64,000 nt of DNA from Actinobacteria bacterium IMCC26077 (GTDB lineage Bacteria; Actinomycetota; Actinomycetes; Nanopelagicales; Nanopelagicaceae): positions 1,364,001 through 1,428,000 of the forward strand of contig CP015606.1 in NCBI GenBank assembly GCA_002284915.1, in the 5' to 3' direction. This document shows positions 8,589-17,303 of this stretch, piece by piece. A program made the position numbers and the translations under genes. Under the pieces are notes generated by a model, which did no database searches, was not told the DNA's origin, and saw only the letters and a list, made by a program, of their open reading frames with translations. Positions within the stretch are counted from its first letter, which is position 1. Each line of letters begins with the position of its first letter.

Positions 8589-9541
8589 CAACGCGCCTTC
8601 CCTTGGATTTCATCGATAAAAACTTGATCGGTAATCCCACCTTTGCCTCGTGGCAATCCGGCCCAATCTCCAAATTGGCTTGCCACCCGTGCACCAGAGA
8701 TTGTTCCTTGGGCAATTGCACCTGCCACCGTCAATCCCCCGAGCAAGCCTGAGATTACCCCGCTCGTGAATGCATCACCAGAGCCGACCGGATCTACAGA
8801 TTTCACTTGCGGCGGATTAACAACAACAACCTGACCATCGATTGCATAGGTGAGTTCTGCTGGGCCGTGCGTCATGATCACTATTTTATTCGCTCGTGAT
8901 GCTGCAATTCGGATAGCCTCTTGCGGGTCACTTGTTCCGAAGACTGCACAATATTCATCTTCGCCGCCGATAAGAAGGTCAACATCTCGAGCGATGGGCT
9001 CAAGGACTGCGCGCGCCTCTTCTTCGCTCCACAGCTTTCGTCGAATATTCAAGTCAAAACTCTTTTTGATATTTGCTGAGCGAGCAATATCAAGCCCAGC
9101 TGCCACCGCTGCCGCAGCGCTTGTCGAAATTGCACAGGTGATGCCGGTGGCGTGGAGCCATCGTGATTGCCCAATCAAATTCCGGTCGAGATCCTCGGGC
9201 GTCATCAATGAAGCAGCAGCGCCTTTACGAAGGTAACTTGCCTCAACTGGCGCAGTAGTTCCAGGGTTGCGGATCATGGCGCTACTAAAGCTAGCCACTC
9301 GTTTCACGCCAGAGACATCAACGCCCTCTGCAGCAAAATCAGCGAGCACGGCGCTTCCCAATTGATCATTGCCGATTAATGTGAAGAAGTGGGCGCTTAG
9401 CCCTAATCGACAAACACCAACGGCCACATTTCCCTCTGCACCAGCAGTGCTCCGAGTGTAGGTACGAGCGGTAAGCACTGAATCGGTGTCGCTAGCAAGA
9501 AATAGCGCCATCGCCTCCCCGAAGGTATAGAGATCAGGCAT
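8588..9541 (-). CDS. kdgK: PfkB-family 2-keto-3-deoxygluconate kinase
   Basis: A 317-residue ribokinase-family kinase. Seen: TFGEAMALF at the N-terminus, GAEGNVAVGVCRLG near residue 35, GGEDEY mid-protein and the ATP/anion-hole signature DPVGSGDAFTSG near 262, with the catalytic Asp. It would phosphorylate KDG to KDPG for the aldolase encoded next. The ATG at 9541 overlaps the end of the lactonase gene by 8 bp; a GTG two codons earlier is an alternative. The assignment to KDG rather than another sugar rests on the neighbouring aldolase, a typical pairing. Confidence 0.88.
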   Translation of the reverse strand: MPDLYTFGEAMALFLASDTDSVLTARTYTRSTAGAEGNVAVGVCRLGLSAHFFTLIGNDQLGSAVLADFAAEGVDVSGVKRVASFSSAMIRNPGTTAPVEASYLRKGAAASLMTPEDLDRNLIGQSRWLHATGITCAISTSAAAAVAAGLDIARSANIKKSFDLNIRRKLWSEEEARAVLEPIARDVDLLIGGEDEYCAVFGTSDPQEAIRIAASRANKIVIMTHGPAELTYAIDGQVVVVNPPQVKSVDPVGSGDAFTSGVISGLLGGLTVAGAIAQGTISGARVASQFGDWAGLPRGKGGITDQVFIDEIQGKAR

Positions 9542-10430
9542 TCGCACCCAAGAACGTGAAAGTAGTTGTCACTTTGCCTTTAACACCTGGCGTTGCGATG
9601 AAAGTCATTCCGGCTTCAGGAGCTTCGCCCACCTCTTGGTCATCGCGTGCGCTAGTGATGATGAGTTGATCTAAGTTTGGACCAGCAAATGCACCAGAGG
9701 TGATTCGGCGGGCTGGCAAATCAATTTGTTCGAGCAACTTTCCGCTCTCACCATCGAAACATCGGATAGCTGACCCTTCCCAGAATGCAACCCATAGATT
9801 GTCATTGCTATCCATACAGAAACCATCTGGCATACCAAATTCATCTGGAAAGGTGATAAACGTTCGTCGATTCTTCACATCCCGCTCTTCAACATCGAAT
9901 TTATCGACTCGACGAAGCGGAGTATCAACATAGAACATTGATTGTTGATCGACCGTCCAATCAAGGCCATTGCTAATCGTGACATCACCGAAGAGACGGC
10001 GAATATGTTGGCCACCCTTTTGCAATTGATAAAGCGCTCCGGCATTAGTCTCAAAGTCGTAGGTCATCGAACCGAGGAAGAGATCGCCCCAGGGTGCGAC
10101 CTTGGCATCGTTCCAGCGGAGATTCTTCTTGGCCAGATAACCATCGGCCTCAACCCGACCTGGGACTTTACGAAAATTCCCCGCACGATCGCGGACATGA
10201 GGTCCATGCGCGGTTCCGAGTAGCTCGCCACCTTCAGCGAGCGGAATCACAAACCCGACATCTTCGGGTGTTTGGTACTCCCCAATCTCGCCGCTCTCAA
10301 GATTTCGCCACCGAACAGCTTTCCCATAAATATCTACCCACATCACGTGGTTGTTCTGCGCTCCCGACGAGGTTGGTCCCTCGCCTAGAACATTTCGACG
10401 AGAATCAAAAACTTCTGCTTTCAGCGCCAT
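9534..10430 (-). CDS. SMP-30/gluconolactonase family lactonase
   Basis: A 298-residue six-bladed propeller hydrolase of the SMP-30/gluconolaconase/LRE group. Seen: the metal Glu in VLGEGPTSS at residue 15, MWVDIYG, SNGLDWT with the metal Asn, and DSNDNLWVAFWEG with the metal Asp. These enzymes open aldonolactones to aldonic acids. First gene of the minus-strand operon lactonase, kdgK, eda, U32-like. GAGAGG stands 9 bases before the ATG. The order fits lactone opening, dehydration by the IlvD-type enzyme at 1-521, phosphorylation and cleavage. It is divergent from glcD. Confidence 0.87.
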   Translation of the reverse strand: MALKAEVFDSRRNVLGEGPTSSGAQNNHVMWVDIYGKAVRWRNLESGEIGEYQTPEDVGFVIPLAEGGELLGTAHGPHVRDRAGNFRKVPGRVEADGYLAKKNLRWNDAKVAPWGDLFLGSMTYDFETNAGALYQLQKGGQHIRRLFGDVTISNGLDWTVDQQSMFYVDTPLRRVDKFDVEERDVKNRRTFITFPDEFGMPDGFCMDSNDNLWVAFWEGSAIRCFDGESGKLLEQIDLPARRITSGAFAGPNLDQLIITSARDDQEVGEAPEAGMTFIATPGVKGKVTTTFTFLGANA

Positions 10431-10464
10431 GGTTGCAAGCCTCTCACTATCGCACCGTTCACCC

Positions 10465-10481
10465 AGTAGCCTAGGGCTACT
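10465..10481. promoter_or_regulatory. palindrome in the lactonase/glcD divergent gap
   Basis: AGTAGCC-TAG-GGCTACT, a perfect 7-bp inverted repeat with a 3-bp centre, in the 66-bp gap between two divergent operons. It sits 16 bp before the glcD start. It could be a repressor operator serving both directions or a small leader hairpin; no regulator gene is adjacent, so identity is open. Confidence 0.4.
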
Positions 10482-10496
10482 TTAGAGGAGGGAAAA

Positions 10497-11879
10497 ATGG
10501 CAGCAGAGCCCCTGGCAAGCGCCCTTATCTCCCTCTTAGGTCGCGATCGCGTCCTTGATGACCTAGCCGCACGCGAGGCCTACAGCCGGGATGCGACCCC
10601 GCTCTTCAAAGGATTACCGGAAGTGGTAGTCACTCCCCATTCGACTCAAGAAGTCGCCGAGGTAGTTAAGTTTGCGCGCCGGACGAAGACTCCCATCATC
10701 GCCAGAGGGGCCGGAAGTAATCTCTGCGCAGCCACCGTTCCACTTCATGGCGGAATTGTTTTAAGCATGATGCAGATGAAGCAAATTCTCGAAGTTTCTC
10801 GTAATGAAATGCTCGCCGTCGTACAACCAGGAGTCTCCACTCAGCAACTTGATGATGCAGTTGCAAAAGAAGGTCTGATGTATGTACCTGACCCTGGCTC
10901 CAAGACGGTCTCTACCATTGGCGGTAATGTCGCCACGAGCGCAGGTGGCCTACGTGGATTGAAATATGGCACGACGAAAAATTACATCCTTGGGCTCGAA
11001 GCCGTACTTGGTACCGGTGAAATCATCCGCACTGGTGGTCGACTTGTAAAAGATGTCGCCGGGTATGACATCACCAGGCTTCTCATCGGAAGTGAGGGAA
11101 CCCTCGCCATCTTCACGGAAGTCACGACAGTCTTAAGCCCACGCCCGAAAACTTCTAAATATGGAGTTGCATACTTCGACAACCTCGCCGATGCATCAGT
11201 CGCTGTCGATTCGATCGTTGCAAAGGGAATTCTCCCGGCAACATTGGAGTTCCTCGATAACACCTGTATTAAAGCTGTCGAAGATTTTGCCCACTTGGGT
11301 CTAGATACTCATGCTGGCGCCCTCCTGCTCTTTGGCGATGATGGAAATCAAGAGAGTGTGGCGCATTCTGTTGATGGCATGGCAGAGATCGCTGGAACAG
11401 CTCGAGGGGTGCGCGCAGTTACGCTGGCGCCAGATGTTGCTGCTGCTGAAGCGCTGCTTTATGCGCGCCGATGTTCACTGCCCGCGCTAGCTCGCCTCGG
11501 CTCAATCTCGATTCTCGAGGATATCTCGGTGCCGCGGCCACAATTGAGCAAGGCTGCAGATGCGATCGAAGCGATCGGCAAAAAGTACTCGCTGCTCATT
11601 GGAACCTTCGGCCATGCCGGTGATGGCAATCTCCACCCCACTATCGTCATCAATAAAGATGACGAAGATGAAGTACACCGTGCCGAGCGCTCACTCGCAG
11701 ATATCTTCAACCTCGCCTTGGATCTTGGCGGCACAATTACTGGAGAACATGGCGTGGGTAGCGCAAAACTGCCCTACTTGAAAGCTCGACTCGGTGATGT
11801 CTCATTAGGGCTTCATCGGAACATCAAAGCAGTCTTCGATCCAGATGGTGTCCTCAACCCCGGCAGGCTCGGCTCATGA
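10497..11879 (+). CDS. glcD: FAD-linked 2-hydroxyacid oxidase, GlcD-like
   Basis: A 460-residue FAD-binding (PCMH-type) oxidoreductase, the large subunit of glycolate or lactate oxidase. Seen: the FAD-binding region GAGSNLCAATVP near residue 76, GNVATSAGGLRGLKYG near 141, the catalytic FGHAGDGNLHP near 375 and TGEHGVG near 420. A strong GAGGAGGG lies just before the ATG. Translationally coupled to glcF by an ATGA overlap. No GlcE subunit follows. Likely substrates are glycolate or D-lactate; glycolate would suit an organism living with algal exudates, which is inference. Confidence 0.92.
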   Translation: MAAEPLASALISLLGRDRVLDDLAAREAYSRDATPLFKGLPEVVVTPHSTQEVAEVVKFARRTKTPIIARGAGSNLCAATVPLHGGIVLSMMQMKQILEVSRNEMLAVVQPGVSTQQLDDAVAKEGLMYVPDPGSKTVSTIGGNVATSAGGLRGLKYGTTKNYILGLEAVLGTGEIIRTGGRLVKDVAGYDITRLLIGSEGTLAIFTEVTTVLSPRPKTSKYGVAYFDNLADASVAVDSIVAKGILPATLEFLDNTCIKAVEDFAHLGLDTHAGALLLFGDDGNQESVAHSVDGMAEIAGTARGVRAVTLAPDVAAAEALLYARRCSLPALARLGSISILEDISVPRPQLSKAADAIEAIGKKYSLLIGTFGHAGDGNLHPTIVINKDDEDEVHRAERSLADIFNLALDLGGTITGEHGVGSAKLPYLKARLGDVSLGLHRNIKAVFDPDGVLNPGRLGS

Positions 11880-12928
11880 GCGCGGAGATCAGAAAGAATT
11901 TCACCCAAGCAAAACTCGATCGATGTATCTCCTGTGGTTATTGCCTACCTGCCTGCCCGACCTATCAATTAACCGGCGAAGAGCAATCATCGCCGCGTGG
12001 CCGGATTACCTTGATGCGGGCGCTGCAAGATGGGCGCCTTCCCTTTGCTGACGAAGGGGCTTCAGAACAAGCTTCATTCTGTCTTGGATGTCGCGCATGC
12101 GAACCGGTTTGTCCCGCTGGAGTGGAGTACGGCGTGCTCCTCGAGGAGTGGCGCGATATCACCTGGCGTGGACGAAAGCGCCCGCTCATCATCAAGGCTC
12201 TATTCCAGATGGTGAGCGCTCCCTGGCGCGTTCGTGTTATGAGCGCGCTCGCTCCCGTTGCGCGTAAACGTAAAACTACAAGCGACATTCACCTTGCGCT
12301 CGGTTGTTTCGAACGGAGGCTCTTTCCAAAAGTAAGCCGCGCCGTTGCAAAGTTAGCGCCTACTGTAAATATTGATTCGACCCAAGGGTGTTGTGGAGCG
12401 CTCCATGCACATAATGGTGATCTCGATGGGGGGAAGGCGCTCGCAGAAGAGCTGGGCAAGAAGTTGCCCGGAACGATTCTCTCTACCGCTGGTGGCTGCG
12501 CCGCGCACCTTTCAGCAGTCCTGGGCAAAGATCGAGTCCAAGAGTTCTCACAGTGGTGGAGCTCGCAACTCACGCCGATTATCCGAAATGGTAAACCGGT
12601 TCGAATCGGCTTACAAGATTCTTGTCATCTCCGCAATGGTATGGGGGTATTCAAAGAACCTCGCGCGCTCTTGGCACAACTTGGTGAATATGTCGAAGTT
12701 CCTAATGCGCAAGGATGTTGTGGCGCCGCTGGAAGTTATTCACTCCTTCGGGCCCGCGATAGTAAACGAGTCATTGCGCCAAAAGTCGACGCCATTAAAG
12801 CGCTCAACCTCGATTATTTAGTGAGCGTCAATCCTGGATGCACTCGCCAGCTCAAGAGCGCACTTCGCAAAGCGCGAGTGAAGACCAAGGTGCTCCACAT
12901 TGCGGAATTGGTTGCGCTCTCTCAATGA
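11876..12928 (+). CDS. glcF: glycolate/lactate oxidase iron-sulfur subunit
   Basis: A 350-residue electron-transfer subunit. Seen: two 4Fe-4S motifs, CISCGYCLPACPTY (Cys 17, 20, 23, 27) and CLGCRACEPVCPAG (Cys 69, 72, 75, 79), followed by two CCG-type cysteine-rich blocks, GCCGALHAH and GCCGAAGSY, in the C-terminal half. It passes electrons from the FAD subunit to the quinone pool. The start overlaps the glcD stop as ATGA, and its stop overlaps the next start the same way, so three genes form one unit. Confidence 0.93.
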   Translation: MSAEIRKNFTQAKLDRCISCGYCLPACPTYQLTGEEQSSPRGRITLMRALQDGRLPFADEGASEQASFCLGCRACEPVCPAGVEYGVLLEEWRDITWRGRKRPLIIKALFQMVSAPWRVRVMSALAPVARKRKTTSDIHLALGCFERRLFPKVSRAVAKLAPTVNIDSTQGCCGALHAHNGDLDGGKALAEELGKKLPGTILSTAGGCAAHLSAVLGKDRVQEFSQWWSSQLTPIIRNGKPVRIGLQDSCHLRNGMGVFKEPRALLAQLGEYVEVPNAQGCCGAAGSYSLLRARDSKRVIAPKVDAIKALNLDYLVSVNPGCTRQLKSALRKARVKTKVLHIAELVALSQ

Positions 12929-13878
12929 GTGCGGGGTTCTCTGACCAGACCCTAGAACGACTTCTCGGGCGCCACGATTTCTCAATCGAACTTCTCTCTG
13001 GTGGAGTCTCGTGCGATACCGCGAAAATCACCTGGCGCAACGAACTCTCAGATGGCCAGGACCACAGTGCGGTAGTCAAACGTGCGCTCGCCCAATTACG
13101 TGTGCCTGGAAGGTGGGAGGCGGACGTCGATCGAATTCTCGCTGAGGCGGACGCCATTGAACTCTTTCGCAGAATTACTCCAAGGAATGTCCCGAACTTG
13201 ATCTCACGGAGCGATAAAGATTTGGCAATTGCACTTGAGCTCGCCCCTGACGACATGAAAGATTGGCGCTTTAGCATGCTCGATGGACTCGTCGAGCCCG
13301 AAGTTGGCAGAACGCTCGGCAAGGTTTTGGCGTTGTGGCATACGAAAACTAAAGGGCAAGAGTTGCCCGAGCGAATCGTCGATGGAAAGAAGAGATTATT
13401 CGATCTTCGCGCCGGAGCTTTCTATGGCGGAATGGCAAAGACCTGGCCGAATTACGGCTCGTTGATCCGCGAGTTATCCGACGAATTGATGGATTCTCGT
13501 GAGTGCGCAGTTCACGGGGATTTCAGCCCGAAGAACGTACTCCATGGTCCAAGCGGCACATGGGTGCTGGATTTTGAAGTAACCCATCAAGGCGCTCCGG
13601 TCTTTGATCTGGCATATATGGCAGCGCATTTGAATCTGAAGGCAATTAAATTAGCGACTAATCGTGAAGCGGTTGCCGAGACGTTGCAGAATTTTCTCGA
13701 TGCCTATCAGCGACATGGCGGCAATCTGCCATCAAATCTTTCGGCACATGCTGGGGTCATTACCGCAGTCCGGGTGGTCGGAATTTCGCAAGTGAACTAT
13801 CTCGATGATGCAGGCAAGCTCGAAGCAATCGCTCGGGCAGAAGCGCTGCTCAATGGCGCTCCAGTTACTATCCCTTAA
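12925..13878 (+). CDS. APH/choline-kinase-like phosphotransferase
   Basis: A 317-residue protein with the aminoglycoside-phosphotransferase fold. Seen: the catalytic loop AVHGDFSPKNVL near residue 194 and the metal-binding VLDFEV about 15 residues later, then FDLAYM. The ATG at 12925 overlaps the glcF stop as ATGA; a longer reading frame would sit inside glcF. Members phosphorylate hydroxyl groups of small molecules such as choline, fructosamines, homoserine or sugars; antibiotic resistance should not be inferred. Coupling to glcDF suggests it acts on a related metabolite, perhaps a hydroxyacid or glycerate-like compound; that is speculative. Its end overlaps the convergent permease gene by 11 bp. 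Confidence 0.75.
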   Translation: MSAGFSDQTLERLLGRHDFSIELLSGGVSCDTAKITWRNELSDGQDHSAVVKRALAQLRVPGRWEADVDRILAEADAIELFRRITPRNVPNLISRSDKDLAIALELAPDDMKDWRFSMLDGLVEPEVGRTLGKVLALWHTKTKGQELPERIVDGKKRLFDLRAGAFYGGMAKTWPNYGSLIRELSDELMDSRECAVHGDFSPKNVLHGPSGTWVLDFEVTHQGAPVFDLAYMAAHLNLKAIKLATNREAVAETLQNFLDAYQRHGGNLPSNLSAHAGVITAVRVVGISQVNYLDDAGKLEAIARAEALLNGAPVTIP

Positions 13879-14779
13879 GGGAACCGCTGAGCAATCCGCG
13901 GAGGAAGTACCGGCCAAGGAAGATATACACGACCAGAGTCGGCAGTGAGACGATTAATGATGCTGTCATATTCAAACCGTAAAAGACTTGGTTACTTGAG
14001 CCGGTAATGAAATTGAGGGTCGTGGTTGCCACCGAAAGTTTTGGTGAACCGCCCGTTAAGAAGATCGCAAAGAGGAAGTCATTCCACGCAGAGGTGAACT
14101 GCCAGATGAGAACGACGACGAAGGCTGGCAAAGAAAGCGGCAGGATGATGGATCGGTAAATACGAATCCTCGAAGCCTTGTCGACCAATCCCGCTTCAAT
14201 CAGCTCGTCGGGGATGCTTGCGTAGTAATTCCGGAAAATCAAAGTGCAGATGGGGATTCCATAGATCACATGCGCCATGACTAACACGTAAATTGACTTA
14301 TTAACGCCCATGTTGGTGACTAGTTGGACTAGCGGAATCATGACCGCTTGATATGGAATGAACATTCCGAAGAGGAAGAGCGTAAAGACGATATTCGAGC
14401 CCGGGAATTTCCATTTTGCAAAGACATAACCATTGATAGAACCGATGATTGCCGAGATTAAAGATGACTGAACCACGAAGAAGAGCGTGCGAGTCATCGA
14501 TTCGCCAAGACTGAATGCTGAGAAGTAATCGCCACCGCTCCATGAAATTGGCCACGCTGAGAAATCCAGACTCTTTGGCAAATCAAAGGCATTTACGAGA
14601 TAGACATCCTTCACGCCTTTAAGGGAATTGACTACGAGCACATAGATCGGCATCACAATCAAGAACCAAATGAAAGTCAGCGAGGTATAGCGGAATATTA
14701 ACCAGAATTGCTCTTTACCGGATCGCTTCCGCTTATTGGCAATGGGGTTTGGCTTCTTCTCTAGAAGTTCGGCGGTCAT
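13868..14779 (-). CDS. carbohydrate ABC transporter permease, MalG-like
   Basis: A 303-residue inner-membrane permease with about six membrane segments. The ATPase-contacting EAA loop reads EAGLVDKASRIRIYRSIILP near residue 193. A polar N-terminus (KKPNPIANKRKRSG) precedes the first membrane segment. It is last in the minus-strand order substrate-binding protein, MalF-like permease, this gene, and starts with a 4-bp ATGA overlap. The pair should form the channel for a sugar or polyol importer. No ATP-binding gene is present, so a shared MsmK/UgpC-type ATPase elsewhere is expected. Confidence 0.92.
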   Translation of the reverse strand: MTAELLEKKPNPIANKRKRSGKEQFWLIFRYTSLTFIWFLIVMPIYVLVVNSLKGVKDVYLVNAFDLPKSLDFSAWPISWSGGDYFSAFSLGESMTRTLFFVVQSSLISAIIGSINGYVFAKWKFPGSNIVFTLFLFGMFIPYQAVMIPLVQLVTNMGVNKSIYVLVMAHVIYGIPICTLIFRNYYASIPDELIEAGLVDKASRIRIYRSIILPLSLPAFVVVLIWQFTSAWNDFLFAIFLTGGSPKLSVATTTLNFITGSSNQVFYGLNMTASLIVSLPTLVVYIFLGRYFLRGLLSGSLKG

Positions 14780-15684
14780 CGGTTCTCATTCTCCTGCTTT
14801 ATAACCCAGCGAAGGTAAGGGATGATGATTAAGGCAATCAGCAGGAGCAAGACGACAGCAATCGCTGTCCCCTTTGCATAATTTCGCTGATCGAAAGTGG
14901 ATTCCCACATATAAACCGCCACCACTTGAGTGACATACGACTTCCCGTTGATACCGATAATCAAATCGAAGACTTTCATCGAGACGTGTCCCAAGATGAT
15001 CAAGACTGTGAAAAGGGTCGGCGTCAGTTGAGGGAAGAGAACATATCGATAGATCTTTGCTTCTGATGCGCCATCAACACGCGCAGCTTCTCGCAGATCG
15101 TCGGGAATGCCTCGGAAGCCAGCGAGGAAAAGAGCTAACACATAACCAGCCATCTGCCAGATTGCTGGCAGAGCCAATGCATAAGCGGCTCCATTTTCCG
15201 ATAGGTACCAAGAATTCTGCAGGAACCCCAAGCCAACTTTTTGAAGGAGAAGATTCAAACCACCAGCGTCCGCGTCAACATTGGAATTAAGAAGCCAGTT
15301 CCACACTGTACCCATCGCGATAAAAGAGATCGCAAGCGGATAGAGGTAAAAAGATCTAAAGAATCCTTCGCCTTTGATGCCCTTTTCAAGGAGTAGAGCC
15401 ATGATGAAGCCGGCGATGGTTGTGCCAACGATAAAGACAAAAGTGAACTTAACTAGATTCTCGAACGCGTGCGTGAATCGGGTGTCTGAGAGAAGGTTGG
15501 TGTAATTCTGAAATCCAACAAATTTTGGTTCTTTGACCGATGCGCTAATTCGATCTGTCATCGATATTTTGATTGTCCAGACAATCATGCCGTACACAAA
15601 AACTGTGACGGCTGCTATCGACGGTACAACTAAGAGGAAACCACCTATCCAGGTGGAGAACCTCTTACTTGTTTGAAGCGCCAT
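14776..15684 (-). CDS. carbohydrate ABC transporter permease, MalF-like
   Basis: A 302-residue permease with about six membrane segments. The EAA loop reads EAARVDGASEAKIYRYVLFP near residue 215. The ATG at 15684 is preferred over a TTG nine codons upstream at 15711, because GAGAAAG stands ahead of it, though the spacing is long. It follows the binding-protein gene after a 98-bp gap holding a stable hairpin, so it is probably expressed at a lower level than the binding protein. The substrate class (sugar, polyol or sugar-acid) is suggested by the surrounding catabolic genes only. Confidence 0.9.
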   Translation of the reverse strand: MALQTSKRFSTWIGGFLLVVPSIAAVTVFVYGMIVWTIKISMTDRISASVKEPKFVGFQNYTNLLSDTRFTHAFENLVKFTFVFIVGTTIAGFIMALLLEKGIKGEGFFRSFYLYPLAISFIAMGTVWNWLLNSNVDADAGGLNLLLQKVGLGFLQNSWYLSENGAAYALALPAIWQMAGYVLALFLAGFRGIPDDLREAARVDGASEAKIYRYVLFPQLTPTLFTVLIILGHVSMKVFDLIIGINGKSYVTQVVAVYMWESTFDQRNYAKGTAIAVVLLLLIALIIIPYLRWVIKQENENR

Positions 15685-15719
15685 CGAGTACTGCTCGCTT
15701 TCTCTGTTCAATCATGAAA

Positions 15720-15745
15720 CTGGTGGGCGGTTTCCCACCCACCAG
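15720..15745 (-). terminator. intercistronic hairpin after the sugar-binding-protein gene
   Basis: CTGGTGGG pairs perfectly with CCCACCAG across a 10-base loop; on the transcript it is followed by a short TTT. Located between the binding-protein stop and the permease start, it probably attenuates read-through or protects the upstream mRNA end. Confidence 0.5.
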
Positions 15746-15782
15746 AATCGTAACTAACTTTGCTAAGACGAAACCTTTCGGT

Positions 15783-17096
15783 TTAGGCCTTTCCTGCTTC
15801 GTAAGCAGCAGCAAGATCTGCAGCGAGGCCCTTGTTATCTTTTGCGCCACCGCTGAAGTACTTACCAACTGCTGCGTTGTAAGCAGCCATCAAAGCATTG
15901 TTGCCAGTGACGCCGTGGACTGTTGAACCGACGAGGCGGTCTGTCTTCCACTGCTCCATAGCAGCCTTGAGGTAATCGTCATAGAGAGCTGTATCAGCAT
16001 CGGTACGAGCTGGGATCGAGCCCTTCTTTGGATTGAAGGCATCTTGTCCAGCCTTGGAACCGGAGACGGTCAACCATGCGATACCTGCATTGCGGTGCTT
16101 AGCACCAACAGGAAGCGTGAATGAGTCTGAGAGCCATTGGTAGACACCGACGGTTCCTGGAGCGGGTGCCCAGGTGTAGTCAGTTCCGAGCTTCAAGCCA
16201 TCTGCTTGCCACTGAGCTGATGCCCAGTCGCCCATGATGAAGAAGCCAGCCTTGCCGGAAGTGACGAGCTTGCCAGCATCTGGCCAGTCGAGGTTTCCAG
16301 CGCCCTTATTTCCGTAAGAGAGAGCCTTTTGGAAGTTCTTGATCGCTTCTTCCATCTCTGGGCCAGTCCATGAAGTGCTTCCGTTGTAGAGGCCTTCGAA
16401 CTTATCTGGACCGAGAGTTGCAAGAATCATCCAGTCGAGGAGGTGAGCAATCGCCCAGTCGCCTTTACCAGCAAGTGCTAGTCCTGGAATTCCGATCTTC
16501 TTGAACTTATCGAGAGCTGCGAAGAACTCATCGAGAGTTGCAGGAGCAGCGGTAATGCCCGCCTTCTCTGCAGTTGCAGGGTTCCACCAGAGAACGTTTG
16601 CACGGTGGATGTTTACTGGGACTGAGTAGATCTTGCCATCAACAGTTAGTGTCTTGATGAGATCTGCTGGGAAGATTGTGTCCCAACCTTGCTCCTTATA
16701 TAGGAAGGTGAGGTCTTCAAGCTGTCCACCCTTGACGTAACCGTCAAGCTCCATGCCAGCGTGTGCTTGGAATGAGTCTGGTGGATCATTTGCATCAAGA
16801 CGGCTCTGGAGAACTGCCTTAGCGTTAACGCCGGCGCCACCAGAAATAGCTGCGTTGATGTACTTGGTATCTGGGTTGTTTGCTGTGAACTCAGCTTCCA
16901 AGCCTGCAAGGCCGGCCGCTTCTCCACCTGCAGCCCACCAGGTAAAGATTTCGAGCTCTGGGTCAGCTGCTGCTGGAGCTGCTGACTCTTCTGTTGCGGT
17001 CTCTTCGGAGGCAGAGTCGCTCGATGATGAGCAACCTGCTGCTAGAAGTGCGATAGCAAATAGACCTGCAACAAATTTATATGTGCTTTTACGCAT
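15783..17096 (-). CDS. carbohydrate ABC transporter substrate-binding lipoprotein
   Basis: A 437-residue family 1-type solute-binding protein. The signal peptide ends in the lipobox LLAAGC with Cys22 as lipidation site, followed by a Ser/Ala/Glu-rich linker to about residue 47, then the mature domain beginning ELEIFTWWAAGGE. PANMOT: a long mixed alpha/beta domain of normal length with Trp residues typical of sugar pockets (WWNPATAEKAG, GDWASAQWQ). First gene of the importer. The C-terminal region is Ala-rich. Codon choice is strongly biased to GCA, AAG and CTT-type codons, consistent with high expression. Confidence 0.92.
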   Translation of the reverse strand: MRKSTYKFVAGLFAIALLAAGCSSSSDSASEETATEESAAPAAADPELEIFTWWAAGGEAAGLAGLEAEFTANNPDTKYINAAISGGAGVNAKAVLQSRLDANDPPDSFQAHAGMELDGYVKGGQLEDLTFLYKEQGWDTIFPADLIKTLTVDGKIYSVPVNIHRANVLWWNPATAEKAGITAAPATLDEFFAALDKFKKIGIPGLALAGKGDWAIAHLLDWMILATLGPDKFEGLYNGSTSWTGPEMEEAIKNFQKALSYGNKGAGNLDWPDAGKLVTSGKAGFFIMGDWASAQWQADGLKLGTDYTWAPAPGTVGVYQWLSDSFTLPVGAKHRNAGIAWLTVSGSKAGQDAFNPKKGSIPARTDADTALYDDYLKAAMEQWKTDRLVGSTVHGVTGNNALMAAYNAAVGKYFSGGAKDNKGLAADLAAAYEAGKA

Positions 17097-17291
17097 CCAT
17101 ATTCCATTCTCTGCGAGGGTTTGGTGTAGCAGAACTACAGGGCAAAGGCTGGTTTAAATCGGGCAACTTGTCAATTTTTATGACCAAAGACACAGCCCCT
17201 TTTTCCTATATTTTCGCAGCCACCCTCAACCTCACCTTTACACTTCCGCCCACCCATCGAGAGCAGCTCGCTCAACATCCTCCGCGCACCT

Positions 17292-17297
17292 TACGCT
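17292..17297 (+). promoter_or_regulatory. -10 box of leaderless rraA-like gene
   Basis: TACGCT, then six bases, then ATG at 17304, without a Shine-Dalgarno. It is at the end of the 207-bp gap 17097-17303, the longest gap in the window, in which I see no gene. Confidence 0.6.
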
Positions 17298-17303
17298 TGC
17301 GTT

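Noticed and set aside
12838-12924. Upstream start of the phosphotransferase
   Set aside because: It would lie inside glcF in another frame; the ATGA junction at 12925 fits the operon pattern.
17169-17174. TTGACA on the minus strand as -35 of the sugar-binding-protein gene
   Set aside because: No -10-like hexamer stands 16-18 bases downstream (CAGCCT is found there).
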